Source of the DNA: Poriferisodalis sp965215815
Lineage (GTDB): Bacteria; Actinomycetota; Acidimicrobiia; Acidimicrobiales; Poriferisodalaceae
Assembly (NCBI RefSeq): GCF_965215815.1
Contig: NZ_CBDCEO010000012.1
Coordinates: 1,178,001-1,242,000 of the forward strand
Reading direction: 5' to 3'
Length of the DNA stretch: 64,000 nucleotides
The position numbers and the translations under genes were made by a program. Of the stretch, positions 34,464 to 42,609 are shown one piece after another (positions within the stretch are counted from its first letter, which is position 1; each line of letters opens with the position of its first letter). Under the pieces are notes generated by a model. The model was not told the origin of the DNA, searched no databases, and saw only the letters and a list, made by a program, of their open reading frames with translations.

Positions 34464-34801
34464 CCCGTGTCAATCGCCGCGCCTTACGGCCCGTGTCAAT
34501 CGCCGCGCCTTACGGCCCGTGTCAATCGCCGCGCCTTACGGCCCGTGTCAATCGCCGCGCCTTACGGCCCGTGTCAATCGCCGCGCCTTACGGCCCGTGT
34601 CAATCGCCGCGCCTTACGGCCCGTGTCAATCGCCGCGCCTTACGGCCCGTGTCAATCGCCGCGCCTTACGGCCCGTGTCAATCGCCGCGCCTTACGGCCC
34701 GTGTCAATCGCCGCGCCTTACGGCCCGTGTCAATCGCCGCGCCTTACGGCCCGTGTCAATCGCCGCGCCTTACGGCCCGTGTCAATCGCCGCGCCTTGCG
34801 G
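34464..34801. repeat. 26-bp tandem repeat, 13 copies
   Basis: Thirteen back-to-back copies of CCCGTGTCAATCGCCGCGCC-TTACGG. Twelve are identical as read, and the thirteenth (34776-34801) has TTGCGG. There are no spacers, so it is not a CRISPR array. The variant copy includes the last codons and stop of the pseudouridine synthase gene, and the other copies extend into the gap towards the indolepyruvate oxidoreductase gene. The period is 26, so every frame is used in turn; apparent proteins over it are artefacts. It probably arose by slippage or unequal crossing-over from the gene's own 3' end. Confidence 0.97.
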
Positions 34802-35516
34802 CACGGTGCAGCTGCCGGATCTCGTCGGCGCTGAGCGAACGGTGCTCGCCAGGGCGCAAGGCCGGATCGACTAGCGGGCCGATGCGATTGCGCACCAACC
34901 GCAGCACCGGATGGCCCACCGCCTCGCACATTCGGCGGATCTGGCGGTTGCGGCCCTCCCCAATCGTGATGCGCAGCATTGACGGCTGCGGCATGGACAC
35001 CACCGCTGGCGCAGTCTTCCCATCGTCCAGCTCGATGCCTTCGCGCAGACGGGCCAGCGATCCCCGAGACGGCACCCCCTCCACATGCGCCAGGTACTCC
35101 TTGTCGACACCCCACGACGGATGCGTCAGCCGGTGAGTCAGCTCGCCGTCGTTGGTCACGATGATGAGCCCTTCGCTGTCGGCGTCCAGCCGACCGACCG
35201 GGAACACGCGCACTGCCGCAGGCACCAGGCCGGTCACGCAGCGTCTTCCCCGTTCATCCGATGCTGCGCTGAGCACACCACGAGGCTTGTTCACCAAGTA
35301 GTGGACTAGCGCCGGGTCCCAGGTGACGACCGCTCCATCGACCTCGATCCGATCTGCCGGTCCCGCACGATCGCCGATCCGGGCTGTTGTGCCATTGACC
35401 GTGACGCTTCCCGCAATGATCAGGTCCTCGCACGCGCGCCGGCTGGCTACGCCGGCACGCGCCATGACTTTGTGCAGTCGCTCTATACCGCCTTCTGGCC
35501 CGCCAGCGGGTGCCAC
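34782..35516 (-). CDS. rRNA pseudouridine synthase (RsuA/RluB family)
   Basis: 244 residues. An N-terminal S4 RNA-binding domain ('LHKVMARAGVASRRACEDLIIAGSVTVNG') is followed by the synthase core. The catalytic Asp is in 'GRLDADSEGLIIVTNDGEL', and 'YLVNKPRGVLSAASD' and 'EGRNRQIRRMCEAVGHPVLRL' are family motifs. It isomerises a uridine in rRNA, probably 23S by similarity to RluB; the exact site cannot be inferred. It starts five bases after the scpB stop and forms an scpA-scpB-synthase operon. Its stop codon lies within the last unit of the 26-bp repeat, so repeat changes could alter its C-terminus. Confidence 0.93.
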   Translation of the reverse strand: MAPAGGPEGGIERLHKVMARAGVASRRACEDLIIAGSVTVNGTTARIGDRAGPADRIEVDGAVVTWDPALVHYLVNKPRGVLSAASDERGRRCVTGLVPAAVRVFPVGRLDADSEGLIIVTNDGELTHRLTHPSWGVDKEYLAHVEGVPSRGSLARLREGIELDDGKTAPAVVSMPQPSMLRITIGEGRNRQIRRMCEAVGHPVLRLVRNRIGPLVDPALRPGEHRSLSADEIRQLHRAARRGD

Positions 35517-35521
35517 GTCGC

Positions 35522-36343
35522 CTAGCCGGTGCGGCTGGCTGCGAGGCGGTCCATGGCCTCCACCGCGTCGGGGTCCACGCTCAGCTCGGCCAGCGACGGC
35601 AGGTCCTCGAGGCCGTCGAGGCCCAGTCGTTCGAGAAAGAGCTCTGACGTCCCCAGCAGGGAAGCGTTGCCCGGGCCTGGATCGCGCGCGACCTCAGCGA
35701 TGTAGCCTTGGTCCACGAGCGTGCGCACGACGCCGTCGGCATTCACGCCCCGGATGGCACTGATCTGCGCACGCGAGATGGGTTGCTTGTAAGCAACCAC
35801 GGCCAGAGTCTCCATCGCCGCCGCAGAAAGCCTTCCAGATCGGCGACTGCCGACGAACCGTTCGACATATTCCGATACGGCCGGGGCGGATTGCAGTTGG
35901 TAGCCGCCTGCAACCCGCACGAGCGTGAAACCGCGCTCGGCCGTCGCGTACTCGCGAGCGAGTTCGTCGCAGACCACGTGGACCGACGAGATGGGCGCCG
36001 CTGTCACCGACGCCAGCACCTCGGCCGGTACAGGCTCGGTTGCAACCATCAGCACGGCCTCGATCGCTGCGTACAGCTCGTTGTCGTCGAGCGCTCGTAG
36101 CTCGTCGAACGTCATCTTGCCGGCGAGGATTTCCGCAGCGATGCCGTCGAGACCGGCACCGGATTCCGCCACGCCATTCTCGGCGTGCCCGTTCTGGCCC
36201 GGAATCGACGGGTGTGGCGGGGGTTGTGCCGGCGACTCTGCCTGCGTGATCGGCGGCGTCGGCGGTTCAGCGACCGTGCGACCCTCATCGCTGACGAGGC
36301 GCAGGCCGTTGGCCGAGCTGTGCGGCGGACGCTTGCTGCTCAC
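35522..36343 (-). CDS. scpB: Segregation and condensation protein B
   Basis: 273 residues. A Pro/Ser-rich N-terminus of about 75 residues precedes the winged-helix core 'LYAAIEAVLMVATEPVPAEVLA'. It also has 'RGFTLVRVAGGYQLQSAP', 'RLSAAAMETLAVVAYKQPISRAQISAIRGVNADGVVRTL' and 'LLGTSELFLERLGL'. It forms, with ScpA and SMC, the bacterial condensin. GTG 36343 is preferred because it overlaps the scpA stop (GTGA). The long N-terminal tail is unusual for the family. Confidence 0.93.
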   Translation of the reverse strand: MSSKRPPHSSANGLRLVSDEGRTVAEPPTPPITQAESPAQPPPHPSIPGQNGHAENGVAESGAGLDGIAAEILAGKMTFDELRALDDNELYAAIEAVLMVATEPVPAEVLASVTAAPISSVHVVCDELAREYATAERGFTLVRVAGGYQLQSAPAVSEYVERFVGSRRSGRLSAAAMETLAVVAYKQPISRAQISAIRGVNADGVVRTLVDQGYIAEVARDPGPGNASLLGTSELFLERLGLDGLEDLPSLAELSVDPDAVEAMDRLAASRTG

Positions 36344-37176
36344 GCAGCGTCCTCCCCATAGCCGACAGCCGAGACCGGCAGCGATGCGTCGTCGCCCCCG
36401 ATCCACTCCACGCCGATATCGCCGAAGTGCTCGGCTTGGACCAATTCCACGAGCCCCGATCCGAACAGCTCGAGCACGGCCAGAAAGTACACGACGACGA
36501 CTATGCGCTCGGTGAGATTCTCCGTGAGCTCACGGAAAGAGATCGCACCGTCGACCATCAGCCGTTCGGCAATCTGGATCAGCGCCTCGTCCACCGTGAT
36601 CCCCGCAGCACGCAAGTGACCGACGTCAACACGCGGCACGGGCCTTGGCGCCAGCACGCGCTCGAGCGCTGCGGTCAAGTCGTCACGGGACGCGCCTTCG
36701 AGCAAGTCAGGCGCAAAGGCAAAGAACCGCTCTTCGGGACCGGCGTTTCTGGGCCATTGCAACGATGCGGCCAGCCACCGCTCTCGCAGAAGCCGGGCCG
36801 CGGCGCCGAACGTTCGGCCCTCGACCAGTCGTGCGAACGCCGCGTCCCGCAACCCGTATGCCGCCAGCTCTTCTTCCAGATCCAGCTCGACGGGCGGGGC
36901 AGGCAGCAGGCGGCGGGACTTCAGCTCGATCAGCGTTGCAGCCAGCAGCGTGAACTCGCTCGCAGCATCGAGGTCGATCTTGGACTCGCCATTGCTATGG
37001 ACGTCGGTTTCGCCATCGGCGCCGTGCGTGAGGTCCGCAGCCACCATCACGGCGACGAAGTCGTCGACGAGGCGCGTCAACGACACCTCCCAGATGTCGA
37101 CCTCCTGGGCGACGACCAGCTTCACCAGCACATCCAGCGGGCCCGCGAAGGCCTCGGTGCGAACCTCGTGGGTCAC
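36340..37176 (-). CDS. scpA: Segregation and condensation protein A
   Basis: 278 residues. The kleisin N-terminus 'FAGPLDVLVKLVVAQEVDIWEVSLTRLVDDFV' binds the SMC neck. 'ASEFTLLAATLIELKSRRLLP' is the following conserved helix, and the C-terminal winged helix includes 'AISFRELTENLTERIVVVVYFLAVLELF'. The start is GTG 37176 ('THEVRTEAFAGPL'), eight bases after TACCTT. It is divergent from trpS, with both promoters packed into about 140 bp. Confidence 0.93.
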   Translation of the reverse strand: MTHEVRTEAFAGPLDVLVKLVVAQEVDIWEVSLTRLVDDFVAVMVAADLTHGADGETDVHSNGESKIDLDAASEFTLLAATLIELKSRRLLPAPPVELDLEEELAAYGLRDAAFARLVEGRTFGAAARLLRERWLAASLQWPRNAGPEERFFAFAPDLLEGASRDDLTAALERVLAPRPVPRVDVGHLRAAGITVDEALIQIAERLMVDGAISFRELTENLTERIVVVVYFLAVLELFGSGLVELVQAEHFGDIGVEWIGGDDASLPVSAVGYGEDAA

Positions 37177-37184
37177 GCGGCCCG

Positions 37185-37190
37185 AAGGTA
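37185..37190 (-). promoter_or_regulatory. -10 box (TACCTT) of scpA
   Basis: TACCTT, eight bases, then GTG at 37176; leaderless geometry. Confidence 0.5.
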
Positions 37191-37300
37191 CCGCGGCCCA
37201 TGGGCATGGCTCGGGATATTTGGCGAGTTTCGAAAATGGCCTCGCCATGTGGCCAGGGGCCCAACGCGGCCTTCGCTGCGGCCCGCTCACACCCGTCCGG

Positions 37301-37306
37301 TACCGT
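37301..37306 (+). promoter_or_regulatory. -10 box (TACCGT) of trpS
   Basis: TACCGT, eight bases, then ATG at 37315; leaderless geometry. It faces the scpA box on the opposite strand. Confidence 0.5.
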
Positions 37307-37314
37307 CAGGCGCC

Positions 37315-38316
37315 ATGACACGAGTGCTCTCGGGCATCCAGCCCACCGGCGACGTTCACCTCGGCAACTATCTCGGGGCGCTGCGCCAATGGGCGATCGA
37401 TCAGCACCATGCCGACGCCTTTTACTGCGCCGTCGACCTGCATGCCGTCACCATCCAGCAGGATCCGCAACAGCTGCGCTCCGCGACGCTGGGCACGATG
37501 GCCACGCTCATCTCGGTCGGCCTCGACCCTGAGGTCTGCACGTTGTTCGTCCAGAGCCACGTTCCCCAGCACACGGAGCTTTCGTGGCTGCTCGAATGCA
37601 CGGTGTCGCTCGGCGAGCTGCGACGGATGACCCAATTCAAGGACAAGTCGGCTCGCTCAGAGGGGGGCGGGCAGAGCGGTGAACATGTCTCTGCCGGGCT
37701 GTTCACGTACCCGGCGCTGATGGCCGCCGACATCTTGATCTACGACGCCGACCGGGTGCCCGTCGGCGACGATCAGCGCCAGCACCTCGAGCTGACCCGC
37801 GACGTGGCGCAACGATTCAACAGCCGCTATGGCGACACATTTGTGATCCCCGACGCTGCCATTCCCGCGGTGGGCGCCCGCGTCATGGACCTGCAGAATC
37901 CCACCGCGAAAATGTCCAAGTCAGCCGAGAGCCCGCAGGGGTCGATCGGCATCTTCGACGATCCTGCCGACATCTCTCGCAAGTTCGCCCGCGCCGTGAC
38001 CGACTCCGAATCCGAGGTGCGTTACGACCCCGGCGCCAAGCCAGGCGTCTCGAACCTGCTGTCGATCCTGGGTGCCGCCACCGGTCGAAGCCCAGCCGAT
38101 TCCGCGGCGGGCTACAGCCAGTACGGGGCCCTCAAGTCCGATACCGCCGATGCGGTCATCGCGATGCTCGAGCCGATTGCCGCCAAAAAGGCCGAGCTCG
38201 ATGCGGACCCCGCGGAACTCACTCGCATCATCGCAGCCGGTGCCGACAAGGCTGAAGCGGTGGCATCAGGCACCCTGGCTCGCGCCAAGGCGTCGATGGG
38301 CTTCCTGCCCAAGTAA
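37315..38316 (+). CDS. trpS: Tryptophanyl-tRNA synthetase
   Basis: 333 residues, the usual length. The HIGH-like motif is 'GIQPTGDVHLGNYLGAL' (about residues 7-23) and KMSKS is 'TAKMSKSAES'. The Trp-binding region is 'LLECTVSLGELRRMTQFKDKSA', with 'FTYPALMAADILIYDADRVPVGDDQRQHLE'-type sequence around 37700-37790 diagnostic for TrpRS. It charges tRNA-Trp. The frame is open far upstream, but the ATG at 37315 gives the conserved N-terminus and sits eight bases from a -10 box. Confidence 0.97.
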   Translation: MTRVLSGIQPTGDVHLGNYLGALRQWAIDQHHADAFYCAVDLHAVTIQQDPQQLRSATLGTMATLISVGLDPEVCTLFVQSHVPQHTELSWLLECTVSLGELRRMTQFKDKSARSEGGGQSGEHVSAGLFTYPALMAADILIYDADRVPVGDDQRQHLELTRDVAQRFNSRYGDTFVIPDAAIPAVGARVMDLQNPTAKMSKSAESPQGSIGIFDDPADISRKFARAVTDSESEVRYDPGAKPGVSNLLSILGAATGRSPADSAAGYSQYGALKSDTADAVIAMLEPIAAKKAELDADPAELTRIIAAGADKAEAVASGTLARAKASMGFLPK

Positions 38317-38520
38317 TCCGGCGCGGTTCGCCCACCCATTTGCGTCCGCAGGCAAAGGCGATCAGCGCGAAGCGCGCAGCTCCTCACTCCTCGATCATGA
38401 CGACGTGCCAGAGCGCAGGCAGATCGTGAGGATCATCGTTGAAGTTGAATCAGCGAGCAATCTTCCGGAATTTCTCGAAATTTGTGCGCGCGAGTGTTTG
38501 CAATTGGCTACAAACAAATG

Positions 38521-38526
38521 TATGCT
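38521..38526 (+). promoter_or_regulatory. -10 box (TATGCT) of DUF222/HNH copy B
   Basis: TATGCT, six bases, then ATG at 38533, exactly as at copy A. Confidence 0.6.
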
Positions 38527-38532
38527 TTCTCT

Positions 38533-39852
38533 ATGTTCATCGCCCCCCTCATGGACCGCATCCGCTCCGGTGATGCGCCAGCGACCTGCGCAGGCCTCGG
38601 GGCCGAAACCAAGCCCGCTGGTGTTGCGGCGAACGGATCCGGTGCCGATGCCGTGGTCGATGTGGAGGCGTTGAGCACCGGTGATCTGAAGGACCGTTTG
38701 GTGCACGTGGTTGCTGAGCGGGCTCGCGTCGAGGCGGAGTATCTGGCGATCTTGGGGGAACTGACCTCTCGTAACGGGCCTCAGGGTGCCGCTCATGTGC
38801 TGCGTGAAGAGACCCGGATGAATTCGCCGCAGGCTCGCTCGGAGGCCAGGCTGGCCGGGAGCCTCATCGAGCACGGCATGACTGAGACGCTCGATGCGCT
38901 CCGCAGCGGCGAGATCCAGTTGTCTCATGCACGGGTGATTGCTCGCGAAGCACCAAAGAAGCACCGCCGCAGCGAAGCGGAGTTCTTGGAGCTGTGCCGC
39001 GCGTACCCCTCCGACACCGTGGCACGTCACCCGCTCGCCTACCAAAGCCAGCAGGTCTACGCGGACCTCGCTGCCGAAGCCGCCGCGGAGGGCCGCACGC
39101 TTGATCCTGTCGACGCGGAGTACGCGTTGCAGCACAGCGAGCGGTATGCGTCGCTGCGCAGAGGCGACGACGGCATGTGGTACCTGCGGGCGAAGCTGGA
39201 CATGCTCTCCGGACGCCAGCTCAGCAACGCCTTTCAAGCCGAAGTGCGCTCTCTCCGTCGACGCTTCGACGCCGATCGCGACGACAACCATGGCGCCGAC
39301 GAATATGAGGGTCCGACCCGAGGCCAACTCACCGCTGATGCGTTGTGCAAACTCGTGCTTGGCGATGCCCCGGCACGGCGCTCGACCACGAGCCTCGTCA
39401 TCGTCGCGGACTACGACATCGTCAACGACCGGCTCGCAAACCCTCGCCTCGACGACGGCACTCCGCTGTCGGCTCAGATGCTCGCCGAGTACGCCGTCGA
39501 CGCCAGAGTTCTCCCAGCGATGTTCGATGCCGACTGGTCAGAACTCGCTCTGGGACGCACCCGCAACGCCAACGACGCCCAACGTCTGGTCCTCGCCATC
39601 CGGGACGGCGGCTGCATCGGTTGTGAGCTCACCGCCGAGCACACCCAAGCGCACCACATCGACTTCTACGAACACGGCGGTCTCACCGAGATTCCAAACC
39701 TGGCGTCGATGTGTTGGGACTGCCACAAAGATCTCCACCAGCACGACCGCACGATCCATGCCCCACCCGACGGTCGACCCCGCCTACAGCCTCCCAATCC
39801 CGACCATACCGACGCACCCGACCCGGCACGAGCGACCGCGCGCAGCCCATAG
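38533..39852 (+). CDS. DUF222 / HNH endonuclease-domain protein (13E12-type), copy B
   Basis: 439 residues, a paralogue of the gene at 3577-5208. The shared core includes 'LSHARVIAREAPKKHRRSEAEF' and 'ELCRAYPSDTVARHPLAYQS'. The HNH domain begins at about residue 361: 'CIGCELTAEHTQAHHIDFYEHGG', then 'CWDCHKDLHQH'. It is about 100 residues shorter than copy A at the N-terminus and tail. ATG 38533 is favoured by the promoter geometry and by alignment with copy A. It borders the accessory region, fitting the association of such genes with mobile or repeated DNA. Molecular role unknown; HNH suggests DNA cleavage. Confidence 0.88.
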   Translation: MFIAPLMDRIRSGDAPATCAGLGAETKPAGVAANGSGADAVVDVEALSTGDLKDRLVHVVAERARVEAEYLAILGELTSRNGPQGAAHVLREETRMNSPQARSEARLAGSLIEHGMTETLDALRSGEIQLSHARVIAREAPKKHRRSEAEFLELCRAYPSDTVARHPLAYQSQQVYADLAAEAAAEGRTLDPVDAEYALQHSERYASLRRGDDGMWYLRAKLDMLSGRQLSNAFQAEVRSLRRRFDADRDDNHGADEYEGPTRGQLTADALCKLVLGDAPARRSTTSLVIVADYDIVNDRLANPRLDDGTPLSAQMLAEYAVDARVLPAMFDADWSELALGRTRNANDAQRLVLAIRDGGCIGCELTAEHTQAHHIDFYEHGGLTEIPNLASMCWDCHKDLHQHDRTIHAPPDGRPRLQPPNPDHTDAPDPARATARSP

Positions 39853-41475
39853 GCACCACCCGGGACTCGCGACGGCTCGAAGCCGGAATGGAGACGCCCG
39901 GCAACGCTGCTCCAAACCGACGGAACGTAGCCAGCGAAGCAGAGGGTGCGTCACCCCCCTCTTTAGATGCCTGCGATTGCCATTCTTTGTCTAATTCCGT
40001 TCATTGTCCGGTTGCGCGTCATCAAGCCGAGCGAACTGCTGCGTCCAGTTTGTTGCTTGGCGCAAGCCAGTCAGAGTTATCGTCCCTGCTGGCACCCAGC
40101 GCCCTGAGGAACAACTCGAATCCCACGTTTTCCTTATCCAGATCGGAGTACCCGGGAGGGCGGATTCGGTTCTGCGGTTGTCGAGACTCAACCCTCGGCT
40201 CATTGAGTTCAGCGCGAGGCCTGTGCGTGCCCGCTGGAATGACGCGCCGCCGACCTAGCGGTGCGTACTCGACAGCTCCCATCGGTTCAGCGATCATGAG
40301 CGACTCCGGATCGACGAGCCTCCTACGCACATTCTCGGGTGAAGTTCCTTGTCGTACGTCTTCGCCTTCTGCTACCGAGGATGGCTGAGATTCGCCACTT
40401 CCCGGACCAGCGGTACTCCGTGGCGAGTGGTGCCTCTGCGCAGCGCTCGCTTGCAATTGCGTCAAGGGACGGGTGTCGTCAAGCGATAGCGCCTCGCGTT
40501 GAGCGCGGTCACTGGCCAGTTCAAGGGATTGAGTCGAGATGCCTTCATCGGCTCGGTCACAAGCGACTCGCCATGCCTGGGCAACGAGTCGCGCATCACC
40601 TTCAAAGAGCGCTGCGAGCGCTGTGCCTCCACCATCGACGCGAGCGAGCATTGCCGGTTCTTTGACAAATGCCGTGGAGTCGGCGAGGTCAAATTTCGCA
40701 TTGACTTCGCAGTCGTGCTCGTCGTCCGGGGCTGCCCTGACTGTGACCGAGAGGCTGGGATGTACTTTGACCTCGCACGCCGCCAAGCTGTCCCACGGCA
40801 CGCCGAGGGTTTCGGCAAGTGTCCGGTCGTTTCGCTGCAGATCGTCGCGCAGCAGGCCGACTGCCCTTCGAAAGAGCTCCGTCAGTTCTTGGGCTTCCAG
40901 TGCACACTCGGGTTCAACTACTCGGGTTTCACCGGCGTGAATCTCCGTAACGCGCAATGGTTCAAGCAAAGATCGGAACTGCTCAAGCCCTCCACCCGGC
41001 CGCCAAATCGGGGGGCGATTGCCGAGTCCCTTCGCGAGGATGGGATCATCGGTCGCATATACAGGGCGCCTTCGCATCCACCTATTGCTGGTCCAAAGGG
41101 CCAGTCGCCGCAGCCTTTGGCCCTCGACACTGTCGTCTGGCTTGTGGAGCTCAGCGAGTTGGCGAAACGTATCGAGCAGAATGGCTTCCTCAGCTTGGGC
41201 CGGTTTGCGCCTGCGACGGTATGTGATCTCTTCAATGATGTCTAAGCAATCTCCCGCAGACGGTCTTCTGAGTCCTAACGCTCGCCACAACGACTCGCAC
41301 TCACTCGCTGCCGGCGCAAACGGGCGCAAGTGTCCGAAGATCGGTGGCCCAGCGAGTACGCGCCGAGGTGGCAACCAACCTTGATCCGTATGCACGAGAC
41401 CATCACGCTCGAATACCCGTCGCAGTTGACCTCTTGTCAGATCTGCGCCGATCCGCGCACCCGCCAAGCTCCGTG

Positions 41476-42567
41476 CTAGTGGTGTGTCGCGGTTTTGTTT
41501 AGGGCGGTTCGGGCTCGTTTGACTTTGGCGATGATCTGGTCGGCGGTCTTGGTCCATGTGAGCGGCTGGGGGTCGTGGTTCCAGTGCGCGGCCCAGTGCT
41601 CGATGACGTCTTTGAGATGTTCGACTGATGTGAACGCTCGCGTCTTGAGGGCTTTGCGGGTCAGGATCGAGAACCAGCCTTCGACGAGGTTCGCCCAGCT
41701 GCTGCTGGTGGGTGTGAAGTGCAGGTGCCAGCGCTTGCGGCGGGGGTGGGAGAGCCATGTGCGCACGGGCTCGGACTTGTGGGCGGAGAGGTTGTCCAAG
41801 ATGACGTGGACGTCGAGATGGCGCGGGGTGTGCAGGTCGATCCACTTGAAGAACGCGAGCACGTCGTTTCCTGTGTGGCGCTTGCGGGTCTGGGTGAGGA
41901 CCTCGCCGGTGGCGACGTTGAGCGCGGCGAACAGGTCGATGGTGCCGTTTCTCTTGTAGTCGTGGGTCAGGGTGCGGTTGCGGCCCGGGCGCATCGGCAG
42001 CGACGGCTGGGTGCGGTCGAGCGCCTGGATCTGGGTCTTCTCGTCGAAGCTGAACACCACAGCGCGCTCTGGCGGGTCCACGTACAGCCCGATCACGTCG
42101 GCGAGCTTGGCCTCGAAGTCAGGGTCGGCGGACACCTTGAACACGTCGGCGAGCCACGGGCGCAGCCCCCGCTCGCGCCACACCTGGGCGACGAAGTCCT
42201 TGCCCACCCCGTGACGGGCCGCCATCTGACGCGTCGACCAGCACGCCGCCGCGTCGGGCGGCTCGGCGCACAGCGTGTCGGCCACGATCGCCTCGGTCAC
42301 CGCTGCGGGCACGCTGGGCTTGCGGCCCCGCCCCGGCGCCACCACACCCAGACCGTCCACACCCAAGACCCCGAACTGGTCACGCCAGCGGCGAACCGTG
42401 TCCTGGTGCGCCCCCATCGCCCGAGCAACGCCGCGCACCGAACCGCCGTCCGCCAACGCCAGCAGCGCTCTCGCCGGACGCACCCGCCGCCACGGCTCGC
42501 TCACCGAACGCGCCACCCGCTCCAACGACGAACGATCAGCCTCCGACACGACAAATCCAGCAGTCAT
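41476..42567 (-). CDS. IS630-family transposase
   Basis: 363 residues, apparently intact. The N-terminal helix-turn-helix part contains 'LALADGGSVRGVARAMGAHQDTVRRWRDQFG'. The DDE catalytic residues are Asp in 'VVFSFDEKTQIQALD', Asp in 'VHVILDNLSAHKS' and Glu in 'SSSWANLVEGWFSIL'. The TAG stop codon is formed partly by the TA target duplication at the element's end. It catalyses cut-and-paste movement into TA sites. Confidence 0.95.
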   Translation of the reverse strand: MTAGFVVSEADRSSLERVARSVSEPWRRVRPARALLALADGGSVRGVARAMGAHQDTVRRWRDQFGVLGVDGLGVVAPGRGRKPSVPAAVTEAIVADTLCAEPPDAAACWSTRQMAARHGVGKDFVAQVWRERGLRPWLADVFKVSADPDFEAKLADVIGLYVDPPERAVVFSFDEKTQIQALDRTQPSLPMRPGRNRTLTHDYKRNGTIDLFAALNVATGEVLTQTRKRHTGNDVLAFFKWIDLHTPRHLDVHVILDNLSAHKSEPVRTWLSHPRRKRWHLHFTPTSSSWANLVEGWFSILTRKALKTRAFTSVEHLKDVIEHWAAHWNHDPQPLTWTKTADQIIAKVKRARTALNKTATHH

Positions 42568-42609
42568 GCCACCACCATACGCGCCCCGACCATTTCACAG
42601 ACGAACCAC
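41479..42609 (-). mobile_element. IS630-type insertion sequence, 1131 bp
   Basis: The ends are imperfect inverted repeats beginning GTGGT (left GTGGTGTGTC, right GTGGTTCGTC read inward). They are flanked by the TA duplication at 41477-41478 and 42610-42611, as expected for this family. It carries only the transposase. The insertion splits the large ATPase gene, and precise removal restores the reading frame. Confidence 0.92.

Noticed and set aside
34464..34801. CRISPR array
   Set aside because: Units are directly adjacent with no spacers and no cas genes are nearby.
32801..34834. 677-codon plus-strand frame
   Set aside because: Antisense shadow of the indolepyruvate oxidoreductase gene; GC-rich third positions keep the opposite strand open.
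34320..34874. Long plus-strand frames of repeated peptides over the 26-bp array
   Set aside because: Created by tandem repetition with a period not divisible by three; all frames give the same low-complexity peptide and none has a plausible start or homology.
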